From Pedobacter schmidteae (GTDB lineage: Bacteria > Bacteroidota > Bacteroidia > Sphingobacteriales > Sphingobacteriaceae): DNA of 64,000 nucleotides. Position 1 is the stretch's first letter; every line of letters begins with the position of its first letter. The stretch covers positions 2,229,097 to 2,293,096 of the forward strand of contig NZ_LS999839.1 of assembly GCF_900564155.1 (NCBI RefSeq). Direction: 5' to 3'. Below the pieces are notes generated by a model. The model was not told the origin of the DNA. It ran no database searches and worked only from the letters and a program-made list of their open reading frames with translations. The translations under genes and the position numbers were made by a program. Below, piece after piece: positions 8,795 through 18,751 of the stretch.

Positions 8795-8831
8795 TTGCTG
8801 CACCAAAACATTAAAACGTTTTGCGTAAATT

Positions 8832-10100
8832 ATGTTAAAAAAAGCAGCGCTGATATCCTTTTCCCTTAGTATACTTAAATGGAGCTGTTTGGTCCTGCTT
8901 GTCGGCATAGCCGCCGGTAGCTTATCTGCCTTTTTTTTAACGATGCTAAATCTGGCTACCAGCTTTAGAGACCAGCATAGCTGGATGTTATACTTATTGC
9001 CAGTGGCAGGTTTTTTTATTGGTGTTTTATATCACCACAAAGGGAAAAGTGTAGTGCGGGGCAATAATCTCATATTCGACACGGTGCACAATCCTAAGGA
9101 TATCATTCCTTTTCGAATGATTCCCATGGTGCTTATTGGAACCATTATAACCCATCTTTTTGGCGGGTCGGCTGGCCGCGAGGGAACCGCCTTGCAAATG
9201 GCCGGTGCTGCTGCCGATCAGCTGCATAAACCCTTTAAATTGGATGCTGCCGACCGGCGTTTATTGCTCATAGCTGGTTTAAGTGCCGGCTTTGCCTCCG
9301 TTTTTGGTACGCCCTGGGCAGGACTCATTTTTGGAATGGAAGTTTTATTATTGGCCAAATCACCTTTCAAAGCAATATTCCCTGCTGCGGCCGCCGCTTT
9401 TATTGGCGCTTATGTAACCGAACTATGGGGAGTGGGGCATACCCATTATCATATCGATTATATCCAGCCGTTGTCTATCAGATCTGTCGCATATAGCGCC
9501 CTGGCTGGAGTGGCTTTTGGTACCGCAGCCATTTTATTTGTCCGGATTACGGAAGGTTTTGCCCATTTGTTCAAAAAAATCAAATATGCTCCCTTGCGGC
9601 CGTTCGCAGGTGGGGTAATTGTTGTGTTATTGTTTCTAATCCCCGGAACCTATAAATATGCCGGTTTAGGCATTCCTGCTATAGTCCAATCATTTGATGC
9701 TGCCTCAGCAACACAGGATTTTGCTTTAAAAATTTTGTTTACAGCCATTACCCTGGGGGCAGGATTTAAAGGCGGAGAGGTCACTCCTCTGTTTTTTATT
9801 GGCGCTACACTAGGCAGTGCATTATCCTTGTTTCTTCCGCTTCCGGTAGGTTTGCTGGCCGGGATGGGCTTTGTGGCGGTATTTGCCGGTGCTGCAAAAA
9901 CACCATTGGCCTGCTGTGTAATGGCGCTCGAACTGTTTGGTTTTTCCTGTGCAATTTATGTGTTCATTGCCTGTCTGGTGTCTTACTTTATTTCGGGCAG
10001 GCACAGCATCTATAATACTTCCGAAAACAAAACAGCCAGGCATTTCCTGTTTGGCAAAATCAGGTATTCTTATTTTAGTAAACCATTGCCCGAAGCCTAA
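8832..10100 (+). CDS. CLC-type fluoride/proton antiporter (CLC-F clade)
   Basis: A 422-residue CLC transporter with about ten or more membrane segments and no CBS domains. It has GREGT (115-119) with the gating Glu117, GGEVTPLFFIGA (314-325) and a late Tyr394 (HSIY). At the place of the chloride-binding GSGIP it has GNNLI (77-81). From memory, the fluoride antiporter of Enterococcus casseliflavus uses Glu118, Val319, Thr320 and Tyr396; Glu117, Val317, Thr318 and Tyr394 sit at matching offsets here. I therefore infer F-/H+ exchange that protects the cytoplasm from fluoride, rather than chloride transport. It is a single gene with its own probable promoter. Confidence 0.82.
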   Translation: MLKKAALISFSLSILKWSCLVLLVGIAAGSLSAFFLTMLNLATSFRDQHSWMLYLLPVAGFFIGVLYHHKGKSVVRGNNLIFDTVHNPKDIIPFRMIPMVLIGTIITHLFGGSAGREGTALQMAGAAADQLHKPFKLDAADRRLLLIAGLSAGFASVFGTPWAGLIFGMEVLLLAKSPFKAIFPAAAAAFIGAYVTELWGVGHTHYHIDYIQPLSIRSVAYSALAGVAFGTAAILFVRITEGFAHLFKKIKYAPLRPFAGGVIVVLLFLIPGTYKYAGLGIPAIVQSFDAASATQDFALKILFTAITLGAGFKGGEVTPLFFIGATLGSALSLFLPLPVGLLAGMGFVAVFAGAAKTPLACCVMALELFGFSCAIYVFIACLVSYFISGRHSIYNTSENKTARHFLFGKIRYSYFSKPLPEA

Positions 10101-10166
10101 TTTATAAAAGCGTTTCGCTAACAACCTTTATTTCTTTATTTTCGCGCTATAAAAGGAATAGTATTA

Positions 10167-12974
10167 ATGGATTACCAATTTAAAGAAATAGAGCAAAAGT
10201 GGCAGAAATTCTGGGCCCAGCATCAAACGTTTAAAGCAGAGGCAGATTCTGTAAAACCTAAGTTTTATGTGCTGGATATGTTTCCCTATCCTTCAGGAGC
10301 GGGATTACATGTCGGACACCCGCTGGGCTATATTGCTTCCGACATATTTTCGAGATATAAAAGGCTAAAAGGCTTTAATGTATTGCATCCGATGGGGTAT
10401 GACTCTTTCGGTTTACCAGCCGAACAATATGCCATCCAAACCGGTCAACACCCGGCCTTAACCACCGAAGCCAATATCAATACCTATCGTAAACAACTGG
10501 ATGGTATCGGTTTCTCTTTCGATTGGAGCAGAGAAGTGCGTACCAGCGATCCGGAATATTATAAGTGGACACAATGGATCTTTATGCAGCTGTTCAATTC
10601 CTGGTACAACCTGGAAACTGACCGGGCAGAGGACATTACCTCACTCATTGAGAAATTCAATGCTGCTGGCAGTGCCGATGTAAAAGCCGTTTGTGATGAG
10701 GATACCAAAAACTTTATGCCGAGCGATTGGGCTACCATGACCGACGAGGAAAAGCAGGAAGAACTGTTAAAATACAGGCTCACCTACTTAAAAGAAAGCA
10801 CCGTAAACTGGTGTGCTGCTTTAGGTACGGTATTGGCAAACGACGAGGTAAAAGATGGCTTTTCCGAGCGTGGTGGTTATCCGGTTGAGCAGAAAAAAAT
10901 GATGCAATGGAGCATGCGTATCTCTGCATATGCCGAACGGTTGTTGCAAGGTTTGAATACCATCGACTGGCCAGAGCCGGTTAAAGAGATGCAGCGTAAC
11001 TGGATTGGCAAAAGCATAGGCGCAAGTGTAAGGTTTGCTATTGAACCTTCTGCCGAACTTGCGGAAGCTAGTCAGGATTACATCGAAGTGTTTACCACCC
11101 GTGTAGACACCATATTTGGCGTTTCATACCTGGTGTTGGCACCAGAGCACGAGTTGGTCGCGCAATTGACAACAGCAGCACAGCAAAACGAGATCAACAA
11201 TTATATTGCCCAAACCAAGAAGAAGTCGGAGCTTGACCGTATGGCCGATACCAAAACCGTATCAGGCGCATTTACCGGAAGCTATGTGATTAATCCGGTT
11301 AGCGGCGAGCGCATTCAACTTTGGATTGCCGATTATGTACTGGCTGGTTATGGTACAGGAGCAGTAATGGGCGTGCCGAGTGGCGATCAGCGCGACTGGT
11401 TGTTTGCCCGTCATTTTAATCTTCCCGTAGTGCAGATATTAGATGCACAGCAAGACATCGAGCATCAGGCCGATGCCACAAAAGAAGGCAAATACATCAA
11501 CTCTGGCTTTATCAATGGAATGAACTATGCCGAGGCTACTGCTACCTTAAATGCCTGGTTAGAAGAGAAGGAAGTAGGTAAGGCTAAAATCAATTACCGC
11601 ATGCGTGATGCTATTTTTGGTCGCCAGCGCTATTGGGGCGAGCCCATTCCGGTATATTTCAAAAACGGTTTGCCATACCTGATTCAGGAAGAGGAACTGC
11701 CTTTGTTGTTACCCGAAATTGATAAATACTTGCCTACAGAAACCGGTGAGCCACCATTGGGCAGGGCCGAAGGCTGGAAGTATGAAGATGAGTATGAATA
11801 CGAACTAAGCACTATGCCGGGCTGGGCCGGGTCAAGCTGGTACTGGTACCGTTATATGGATGCCAAAAACGATTCTGACTTTGCTTCTTCGGATGCCATC
11901 AAATACTGGAAAGATGTAGATTTATATATTGGCGGTGCAGAACATGCTACCGGTCACTTGCTGTATAGCCGTTTCTGGAACAAGTTTCTGAAAGATCTGG
12001 GCCATGTACAGGAAGAAGAGCCATTCAAAAAACTGATCAACCAGGGAATGATTCAGGGCAGGAGTAATTTTGTGTATCGGGTAATAGATGCAGAGGGAAG
12101 AGGTACGAATACACTGGTTTCTTATGGCTTAAGAAAAGATTATAAAACTTCTGCATTGCATGTGGATGTAAATATTGTCGATAATGAGGTTTTGAACATT
12201 GAGCAATTTAAATTGTTCAGACCTGAATTTGCCAACGCCGAGTTTATCCTCGAAAATGGCAGATACATTTGTGGTGTAGAGGTTGAAAAGATGTCTAAAT
12301 CTAAATTCAACGTGGTAAACCCAGATGTGCTTATAGAGAGCTATGGCGCCGATACCTTACGGATGTATGAAATGTTTTTAGGGCCGCTGGAGCAAAGCAA
12401 GCCTTGGAATACCAACGGTATTGAGGGCGTATTTAAGTTCCTGCGTAAATTTTGGCGTTTGTTCCATAATGAGGCATTGACATTCCACGTCAACGATTCG
12501 GTACCTACTAAAGCCGAACTGAAGGCCTTGCACAAAATCATTAAGAAAGTACAGGATGACGTGGAAAGGTTCTCGTTCAATACCTCTGTCTCCAGTTTTA
12601 TGATTGCGGTAAACGAACTGACAGACTTGAAATGTAAAAACCGTCAGGTTCTGGAAGATCTTGTTGTGGTACTTTCGCCATACGCTCCGCACATTTGCGA
12701 AGAACTTTGGATGCTTTTAGGCCACGAGGAAGGTAGCTTGTCGTACACGCCGTATCCGGTCTTTAATCCGGCATACCTGGTTGAGGATGAATTCAGCTAT
12801 CCGGTTTCTGTAAATGGTAAAACCCGTTTAAACCTGAATCTGAGTTTAAGTTTGGAGGTTAAAGAAATTGAAGAAGCAGTATTGGCTAACGAAGATGTAC
12901 AGAAATATCTGGAAGGTAAAACGCCTAAAAAGGTAATTGTAGTGAAGGGTAGGATTGTGAACATTGTCATCTAA
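10167..12974 (+). CDS. leuS: Leucyl-tRNA synthetase
   Basis: A 935-residue class Ia synthetase that charges tRNA-Leu. The HIGH-type motif is [16 protein letters not shown] (40-55) and the KMSKS loop is at 708-712. The editing (CP1) domain lies between, with [15 protein letters not shown] containing the conserved Thr-rich/Asp editing region. An insertion of about 70 residues before KMSKS and a C-terminal domain ending near residue 935 are usual for bacterial LeuRS. The length fits Bacteroidota enzymes. It is monocistronic and followed by a strong terminator. Confidence 0.97.
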   Translation: MDYQFKEIEQKWQKFWAQHQTFKAEADSVKPKFYVLDMFPYPSGAGLHVGHPLGYIASDIFSRYKRLKGFNVLHPMGYDSFGLPAEQYAIQTGQHPALTTEANINTYRKQLDGIGFSFDWSREVRTSDPEYYKWTQWIFMQLFNSWYNLETDRAEDITSLIEKFNAAGSADVKAVCDEDTKNFMPSDWATMTDEEKQEELLKYRLTYLKESTVNWCAALGTVLANDEVKDGFSERGGYPVEQKKMMQWSMRISAYAERLLQGLNTIDWPEPVKEMQRNWIGKSIGASVRFAIEPSAELAEASQDYIEVFTTRVDTIFGVSYLVLAPEHELVAQLTTAAQQNEINNYIAQTKKKSELDRMADTKTVSGAFTGSYVINPVSGERIQLWIADYVLAGYGTGAVMGVPSGDQRDWLFARHFNLPVVQILDAQQDIEHQADATKEGKYINSGFINGMNYAEATATLNAWLEEKEVGKAKINYRMRDAIFGRQRYWGEPIPVYFKNGLPYLIQEEELPLLLPEIDKYLPTETGEPPLGRAEGWKYEDEYEYELSTMPGWAGSSWYWYRYMDAKNDSDFASSDAIKYWKDVDLYIGGAEHATGHLLYSRFWNKFLKDLGHVQEEEPFKKLINQGMIQGRSNFVYRVIDAEGRGTNTLVSYGLRKDYKTSALHVDVNIVDNEVLNIEQFKLFRPEFANAEFILENGRYICGVEVEKMSKSKFNVVNPDVLIESYGADTLRMYEMFLGPLEQSKPWNTNGIEGVFKFLRKFWRLFHNEALTFHVNDSVPTKAELKALHKIIKKVQDDVERFSFNTSVSSFMIAVNELTDLKCKNRQVLEDLVVVLSPYAPHICEELWMLLGHEEGSLSYTPYPVFNPAYLVEDEFSYPVSVNGKTRLNLNLSLSLEVKEIEEAVLANEDVQKYLEGKTPKKVIVVKGRIVNIVI

Positions 12975-13006
12975 GTAAAAGCCTGTTTTTTAATAAAAAC
13001 TAGTTT

Positions 13007-13041
13007 AAAGGCCGTATCATGATTTATGATACGGCCTTTTT
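13007..13041 (+). terminator. Rho-independent terminator of leuS
   Basis: A perfect 14-bp stem (13007-13020 with 13026-13039), a 5-nt loop, and five T at 13037-13041. The stem carries GGCCGTATCAT, the same core as the split hairpin at 8614. Confidence 0.9.
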
Positions 13042-13476
13042 GCGTTTCGATCACTATATGCTCTGTAAATCTAGAATGTAGACTGTCCATTTCTAAAGGA
13101 CTTGATCTCCATCTTGTTATTATTGATTTTGTTTGTTTACAGTGGATTTATCCCTAAAATGATTTGACTTTGAAAAATACGCTCCTGAAATTGATTGTTT
13201 TTTTTGAATACTGCGATTCTGCATTGCCTTGTCTTTTGCCTTCGACTAAATTTTTGTTTTTTATTTAGATTGATTCCAGTTAATTATTTAGCTTTGGAGA
13301 AAATTTAATCTTGTGTCCGGATTTAGTCAGTATCAGTTTTGTGCTCAAATACAATTATCAGCGAAAAGGAAATGCGCTATATCCCATATTAAAATAAAAA
13401 ACCCGGTTTCAGTCGGCAAACTTCACACCGGGCTATTGCAAATCAATTCACATTAATTTAAACAACAAACAAAAGT
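13042..13476. other. Long intergenic leader before the siderophore receptor
   Basis: No coding sequence is evident. A TAGCTTTG box (13289-13296) fits the -7 consensus but has only a short-spaced TTG upstream (13270-13272). A weak 6-bp stem CCCGGT/ACCGGG (13402-13407 with 13427-13432) lies 45 nt before the start codon. I looked for a Fur-type palindrome, as expected for an iron receptor, and found none that convinces. Confidence 0.4.
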
Positions 13477-15972
13477 ATGTACAAAAGATGTACCCAAACA
13501 AACAAAATAGTAACAATTGTACTATTATTATCGCTCTTTCTCTGTCAACCATTTATGGGATTTTCCCAGCAAAAATTACAGACCTCTGGAGCTAAGGGGA
13601 GTATCAAAGGTACAGTCAGAACAAAGGATGGAAAGGCTGCCGAGTTTGTTACTATAGGGATCAAAGGTGTAAAAAGCGCACAGGTAGATGCAAGGGGGAA
13701 TTATTTACTGAAAGATGTGGAAGCTGGTAATTATAAGCTTGTGGCCAGTTTTGTCGGTCGGATTGTTCAGCAGAAAGAAGTTACCGTTGTGGCTGGCCAG
13801 ACGGTTTCAGTTGATTTTGAGCTTACTGAAAGCAACGAACAGCTGGAAGAAGTTGTGGTAAACGGAGGAAGTACCAATAAATTTGCCGTAAAGAAAACCA
13901 CCACAGCTGCCAAGATGCCATTGGGTAACCTGGAAAACCCGCAGATTTATACAACTATACCTAAAACGTTGCTTACCGAACAAATGGTGACAGAGTTTAG
14001 CATGGCACTAAAAAATAGCCCTGGGATTTATAAGGTACAAGGAAGCAGGGGGATCAATACAGATGGCGCCTCTTCATACACCATGCGTGGTTTCCGTACA
14101 GAGGCTTCACTGGTAGACGGTGTACCTTCACAAACCAATGGCGAGATTGATCCTGTCAATGTTGAGCGGGTAGAACTGGTAAAAGGGCCTTCGGGAACAC
14201 TTTACGGTGGTGCTGTAGTTGCCTTTGGTGGTTTGATCAATATTGCGACCAAGAAACCGTTAGATACGTTGGGAGGAGAGCTGAACTACACTACCGGAAG
14301 TTATGGTCTGAACCGCATATCGGCTGATGTATATGGTCCGGTTAATAAAGATAAAAAACTATTGTTCAGGATGTCTGCCGCCTATCAAAACCAGAACAGT
14401 TTTCAGGATGCAGGTTTCAAAAAAACCGTTTTTGCTGCTCCTGCATTTGAATATAGGGTAAATGAAAAGCTGACACTGAACTTAAATGCCAGTTTCTATG
14501 AATCGAAAGGGACAAGTACCCCATCAATTTTTTTAAACCGGGCACGTAAGTTTATTGCAACCACGCCAGAGGAGCTAAATTATGACTGGCAACGCTCTTT
14601 TACCAGCAATGATATTGTGATGAGAAATCCTACGGTTAATGTGCGTGGACAAATTACTTATAAAATATCTGATCAATGGACTTCACAAACCATTTATTCG
14701 AGCAATAGCCGTAAATCTGATGGATTTTACCAATACCAATTTATCAGGGGTGCTGCCTCGGACGAAATGCTGGAACGTAACGTCTCCCTACAAAATACGG
14801 TAAATACGGCCACAAATATTCAGCAAAATTTTGTGGGTGATTTTAAGATTGTCGGACTGCGCAACAGATTGGTTGTGGGACTGGATTATTTAAACCAGAC
14901 GATAAATAATAACAACTCACCCTACCTGGTATTTGACAACACCAGCGGTATCACAGGTGATGCCAATTACACAAGAATTTCGCGTCTGGCAATAGAAGCA
15001 GGATTGGATAGCCTGGCCAGACTTTATAAACAGGATCCTAAGAAATACAACTTTCCTCCGACAAAAAACAATACTAAAAGCAATATTTATAGTGCATATG
15101 CTTCCAATGTGTTAAATGTTACAGACAAGTTAGCTGCAATGCTTAGCCTACGAATAGATCGCTTTGAAAACCGTGGTACTAATAACCAAATCACGAATAC
15201 ATTGGTTTTAAACAGTTCATATATGCAAACGGCTATATCGCCCAAGTTTGGAGTGGTATATCAGGTTTTGAAGGACAAAGTTTCGGTTTTTGGTAATTAC
15301 ATGAATGGTTTTGCGTACGTGCAACCGGTTACACAGCCTGATGGTTCTTCTGGAACTTTTAAACCTCAACAGGCAAATCAGTTTGAGGCGGGAGTTAAAA
15401 TGGAATTGTTTGAAGGTAAACTGAGTTTTACTGCCAGCGCTTACGACATTTCTGTAAAGAACATGACTCGCTCAGAGCAGATTACGGTGGGTGGAACAAA
15501 TTATAACATTACTGTACAAAACGGCACCCAAAAAAGCAAAGGCGTTGAATTGGAATTGATCACCAATCCTATTGAAGGACTGAATATTATTGCCGGTTAT
15601 AGTTATAACGATAGTAAACTGGTTAAAGCAACTACGCAAACTGAAGGACGCAGACCACCGTCGGCAGGACCTGCATTATTGATGAATTCCTGGATTAGTT
15701 ATGCTATTCCGCATGGCGAACTGAAGGGATTGGGATTGGGTACCGGTATCAATTATATTGGTGAACATAAAACTTCAAATACGCTTACTACAGGCGTATT
15801 TACTTTGCCATCTTACATTATGGCTACGGCAACTGTATTTTACGACAAACCCCAGTATAGATTAGGTGTTAAAGTTGATAACTTAGCGGACGAAAAGTAT
15901 TTTGCCGGACAAGGTGTATTGACTCCACAAATGCCAAGAACTATTGCTGGCAGCATTACATTTAAATTTTAA
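13477..15972 (+). CDS. TonB-dependent siderophore receptor
   Basis: An 831-residue outer-membrane receptor. A signal peptide (to about residue 31) is followed by a carboxypeptidase-D-like regulatory domain (about 40-120), a TonB-box-like EEVVV (near 125), a plug domain (about 145-255 with the TMRGFRTEASLVDG segment and VERVELVKGPSGTLYGG), and a 22-strand barrel ending in an aromatic residue (TFKF). The plug pattern is that of siderophore receptors rather than SusC. It should import a ferric siderophore using TonB-ExbBD energy. The PepSY protein gene starts 2 bp after its stop, so the two are cotranscribed. The siderophore is not identifiable. Confidence 0.9.
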   Translation: MYKRCTQTNKIVTIVLLLSLFLCQPFMGFSQQKLQTSGAKGSIKGTVRTKDGKAAEFVTIGIKGVKSAQVDARGNYLLKDVEAGNYKLVASFVGRIVQQKEVTVVAGQTVSVDFELTESNEQLEEVVVNGGSTNKFAVKKTTTAAKMPLGNLENPQIYTTIPKTLLTEQMVTEFSMALKNSPGIYKVQGSRGINTDGASSYTMRGFRTEASLVDGVPSQTNGEIDPVNVERVELVKGPSGTLYGGAVVAFGGLINIATKKPLDTLGGELNYTTGSYGLNRISADVYGPVNKDKKLLFRMSAAYQNQNSFQDAGFKKTVFAAPAFEYRVNEKLTLNLNASFYESKGTSTPSIFLNRARKFIATTPEELNYDWQRSFTSNDIVMRNPTVNVRGQITYKISDQWTSQTIYSSNSRKSDGFYQYQFIRGAASDEMLERNVSLQNTVNTATNIQQNFVGDFKIVGLRNRLVVGLDYLNQTINNNNSPYLVFDNTSGITGDANYTRISRLAIEAGLDSLARLYKQDPKKYNFPPTKNNTKSNIYSAYASNVLNVTDKLAAMLSLRIDRFENRGTNNQITNTLVLNSSYMQTAISPKFGVVYQVLKDKVSVFGNYMNGFAYVQPVTQPDGSSGTFKPQQANQFEAGVKMELFEGKLSFTASAYDISVKNMTRSEQITVGGTNYNITVQNGTQKSKGVELELITNPIEGLNIIAGYSYNDSKLVKATTQTEGRRPPSAGPALLMNSWISYAIPHGELKGLGLGTGINYIGEHKTSNTLTTGVFTLPSYIMATATVFYDKPQYRLGVKVDNLADEKYFAGQGVLTPQMPRTIAGSITFKF

Positions 15973-15974
15973 TA

Positions 15975-17069
15975 TTGAAGATTAAAGAAATCATTAGACA
16001 AATACACCTCTGGCTCGGATTAGCTTCCGGGCTAGTGGTGTTTATATTGGGCCTTACCGGCGCCATTTATACTTTTGAAAAAGAATTGAAAGGGGTGTTT
16101 TACCGGGACAGACTATATGTAGATGTCCCTGCAAATGGGCAGCGCTTGCCCTTAAGTACCCTATTGCCAATTGCTGAAAAAGCCTTGGGTAAGGAGCGTA
16201 AGATTTCGCGCGGAGAGTTGTCGCAAAAAGCTGGACGAACCTATATGTTCAGGGCCATGAAATTGGATCGGAAAGCATTTGGCTACTGGAATTACTATAC
16301 TTATTACCAAAAAGTTTATCTCAATCCTTATACTGGTAAGGTGGTATTTAAAGAAAATGCCAAAAAGGAATTCTTTACCGTAGTGCTGGCTTTGCATATG
16401 AACTTGCTGCTGGGCAATACCGTAGGGCATTTTGTAGTGCGGTGGTCAGTAGTTTGTTTTGCATTGCTGCTGTTGAGTGGTCTGGTATTGTGGTGGCCAA
16501 AAAGATGGAAACCTAAGCAGCTTAAAAAAAGTTTTAAAGTGAAATGGAATGCAAAGTTCAGGCGGCTGAATTATGATCTGCACAATGTACTGGGTTTTTA
16601 CGCCTTGTTGGTGCTGATGGTTATTGCCCTGACAGGTTTGGCCTGGTCGTTTGAGCTCACATCAGATACAAAATCACCAGTTTTATCGGATACTACCAGG
16701 ACAGATCTGGTAATGCCTGCCGATCTTATCCTGAAGCAAACGCTAACAGCGGCCCCTGCTACTGCTTATTTTTTATATAACTTCCCCTCAGCAAAAAGTG
16801 GAACCGTAGGTGTAACTGCTTATCAAAGTGCAGGCTCCTTATATGATAAGTTACAGTACCGGTACGACAGATATACCGGAAAGTTGTTGAAAGCTACCAA
16901 ACCATTTGCTGAACTTTCGGGTACAGAGCAGTTAAAATCATTAAATTATGATTTACATACCGGTGCGGTGCTGGGCATATGGGGAAAGATTATGGTTTTT
17001 ATCGCCAGTATTATTGCCGCATCTCTTCCGGTTACCGGATTTCTAATCTGGTGGAAGAAAAAGAAGTGA
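15975..17069 (+). CDS. PepSY-associated TM protein (putative periplasmic/inner-membrane iron reductase)
   Basis: A 364-residue inner-membrane protein of the PepSY_TM type. It has four main membrane segments (about 10-34, 138-160, 197-218, 333-358) with PepSY-like periplasmic segments between them, and the IHLWLGLASGLVVFILGLTG opening typical of the family. Conserved His residues in the helices could bind haem. Relatives next to siderophore receptors are thought to help release iron by reduction. The likely start is TTG at 15975; no ATG is available nearby and the family's N-terminal motif begins immediately after. It is coupled to the receptor gene. Confidence 0.85.
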   Translation: MKIKEIIRQIHLWLGLASGLVVFILGLTGAIYTFEKELKGVFYRDRLYVDVPANGQRLPLSTLLPIAEKALGKERKISRGELSQKAGRTYMFRAMKLDRKAFGYWNYYTYYQKVYLNPYTGKVVFKENAKKEFFTVVLALHMNLLLGNTVGHFVVRWSVVCFALLLLSGLVLWWPKRWKPKQLKKSFKVKWNAKFRRLNYDLHNVLGFYALLVLMVIALTGLAWSFELTSDTKSPVLSDTTRTDLVMPADLILKQTLTAAPATAYFLYNFPSAKSGTVGVTAYQSAGSLYDKLQYRYDRYTGKLLKATKPFAELSGTEQLKSLNYDLHTGAVLGIWGKIMVFIASIIAASLPVTGFLIWWKKKK

Positions 17070-17157
17070 TGGATTTTTTGTACAAACGCAATTAAACCAT
17101 TTAGTCGCAGATGGTTCTATACGTGTAAATGGCATACACCGTAAAATCCTTAATCCT

Positions 17158-17985
17158 ATGCGTTTAAAAGCTTACTTGATTTGTACCGGCCTCTTAAGCT
17201 GTTTGTTGTTGTCGGTAGCCTCCTCATTTGGTCAGGATGCCAAATTGCAGGGTGGAAAAAAGGGGGGCGCCCCCGTACTAATGGAATGGAAAATTGGCGA
17301 TACGACTAGGAAGGCATTGGTATACCTCCCTCCCGGTGCAAAAACGAACAGCACTCCGGTTATTTTTGCCTTTCATGGACACGGTGGTACCATGTCCAAT
17401 ATGTATACCACCAGACGGTTTGACTTGCTTTGGCCGGAAGCAATATTTATATGTCCTCAGGGCTTAAATACTCCCGGTTCGTTGGTAGATCAGGAAGGCA
17501 GATTTCCAGGCTGGCAAAAAGGTCCGGGCGTATTGGACGACCGCGATTTGAAGTTTTTTGATGCCATGCTGGAATACCTGATAAAACATTATAAGGTTGA
17601 TCAAAGCAGGGTTTATTGTACCGGACATTCTAATGGAGGAGGTTTTACCTACCTGCTTTGGGCCACCCGGGGACCGAAATTTGCTGCTGTTGCACCTACT
17701 GCAGCTGTAGCTGGCAAATTGTTGGGCGCGCTAAAACCAAAACCGGTACTGCACTTATTGGGCGAAAATGATGAATTGGTAAAGGCCACATGGCAATGGA
17801 GTACTTGCAAAGCCTTGTTAAATTTGAATGGCTGTAATATAGATTCAGGAAAAACCTTCGCTCCCAACGCCAAAATCTATTCCTCAGCTTCGGGTAATCC
17901 GGTAGTGATATACCAGCACGCTGGCGGACATAATTATCCGCGGGAAGCAAATAAAGTAATAGTTGATTTTTTTAAGCTAAATTGA
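17158..17985 (+). CDS. Secreted alpha/beta-hydrolase, PHB depolymerase/LpqC-like esterase
   Basis: A 275-residue exported esterase. After a signal peptide (to about residue 25) it has the oxyanion segment HGHGG (73-77), nucleophile elbow GHSNGG with Ser158, probable Asp205 (GENDELV) and His258 (GGHNYP), a complete catalytic triad. The fold and motifs match COG3509 polyester/feruloyl esterases. It lies 88 bp after the PepSY gene, so it may belong to the same iron operon; in that case a role in hydrolysing an ester-type siderophore is possible. Polyester or feruloyl ester cleavage is the alternative. Confidence 0.85.
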   Translation: MRLKAYLICTGLLSCLLLSVASSFGQDAKLQGGKKGGAPVLMEWKIGDTTRKALVYLPPGAKTNSTPVIFAFHGHGGTMSNMYTTRRFDLLWPEAIFICPQGLNTPGSLVDQEGRFPGWQKGPGVLDDRDLKFFDAMLEYLIKHYKVDQSRVYCTGHSNGGGFTYLLWATRGPKFAAVAPTAAVAGKLLGALKPKPVLHLLGENDELVKATWQWSTCKALLNLNGCNIDSGKTFAPNAKIYSSASGNPVVIYQHAGGHNYPREANKVIVDFFKLN

Positions 17986-18052
17986 TAAGAAGCATAAAAG
18001 CACAAAAATATTTCCTAATATTGAACAGGGATATAAAGTATGACCTTTTTAA

Positions 18053-18655
18053 ATGGGAACTGATGTCAAACACGATGAAGAATATTGGATGGATGGATTC
18101 CGAAAAGGGAATAATCAGGCGTTAGCTCATTTCTTTGACTTTCATTATAAACCCCTCAGTTACTTCGCTACCCGTTTGGTTCAGGATGCCATGGAGGCCG
18201 AAGATATTGTGGCCAATTGTTTTGTGAAACTGTGGAAACGGCATGAGCAATTTGAAACAGCTTCCAACATCAAAGCCTTTCTGTACATCAGTTGTCGCAA
18301 CGCTTGCCTGGATTTTCTGAAACACCTGAAACGTAAAACCGCAGCACAGGAAGAATATTTTAAGCAGTTAGCAGAAAGTGAAGAAAATATCCTTTATCAG
18401 ATTATTGAAGCAGAATTTTTACAGTTGTTAAATGAGGAAATTCAGCTGCTTCCAGATAAATGTAAGGAGGTTTTTAACCTGATCTATTTTGAGGGAAAGA
18501 AAACAGATGAAATTGCGGTGCAGCTTAATCTATCTGTAAAAACTGTGCGTAACCATAAAGCCAGGGCGGTTGCATTGCTCAAAACGGCTTTTCTTAAAGA
18601 CCACATGACAGAAGGTCTATACCTGGCCTTGTTGCTTTTTTTACAAAACCGATAA
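18053..18655 (+). CDS. ECF-type RNA polymerase sigma factor (locus A)
   Basis: A 200-residue sigma-70 family factor. Region 2 (about 20-90) includes DAMEAEDIVANCFVKLW, and region 4 (about 130-185) includes DEIAVQLNLSVKTVRNHKAR as the promoter-recognition helix-turn-helix. It ends with a hydrophobic tail (GLYLALLLFLQ). It is paired with the FecR gene 96 bp downstream, and by family precedent is held inactive by FecR until the SusC receptor signals. It should direct transcription of 18752-27466. Start ATG 18053. Confidence 0.92.
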   Translation: MGTDVKHDEEYWMDGFRKGNNQALAHFFDFHYKPLSYFATRLVQDAMEAEDIVANCFVKLWKRHEQFETASNIKAFLYISCRNACLDFLKHLKRKTAAQEEYFKQLAESEENILYQIIEAEFLQLLNEEIQLLPDKCKEVFNLIYFEGKKTDEIAVQLNLSVKTVRNHKARAVALLKTAFLKDHMTEGLYLALLLFLQNR

Positions 18656-18751
18656 AAAAATAAAATTCTTTTGGGCGTTTCGTCGTGCACTGTCGTTTCT
18701 ATATCATAACAGCAGCCCGTAGGGCTTAAATCAGTTGTAATTATTTGCACC

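Noticed and set aside
8588..8831. Fluoride riboswitch before the CLC gene
   Set aside because: I looked for the GG-GATGG core and pairing partner on the plus strand and found none; the region is taken by the inverted-repeat element and a short promoter region.
13042..13476. Fur box before the siderophore receptor
   Set aside because: Some TTTAG-ATTGATT-like sequence is present near 13265-13290, but no convincing dyad forms.
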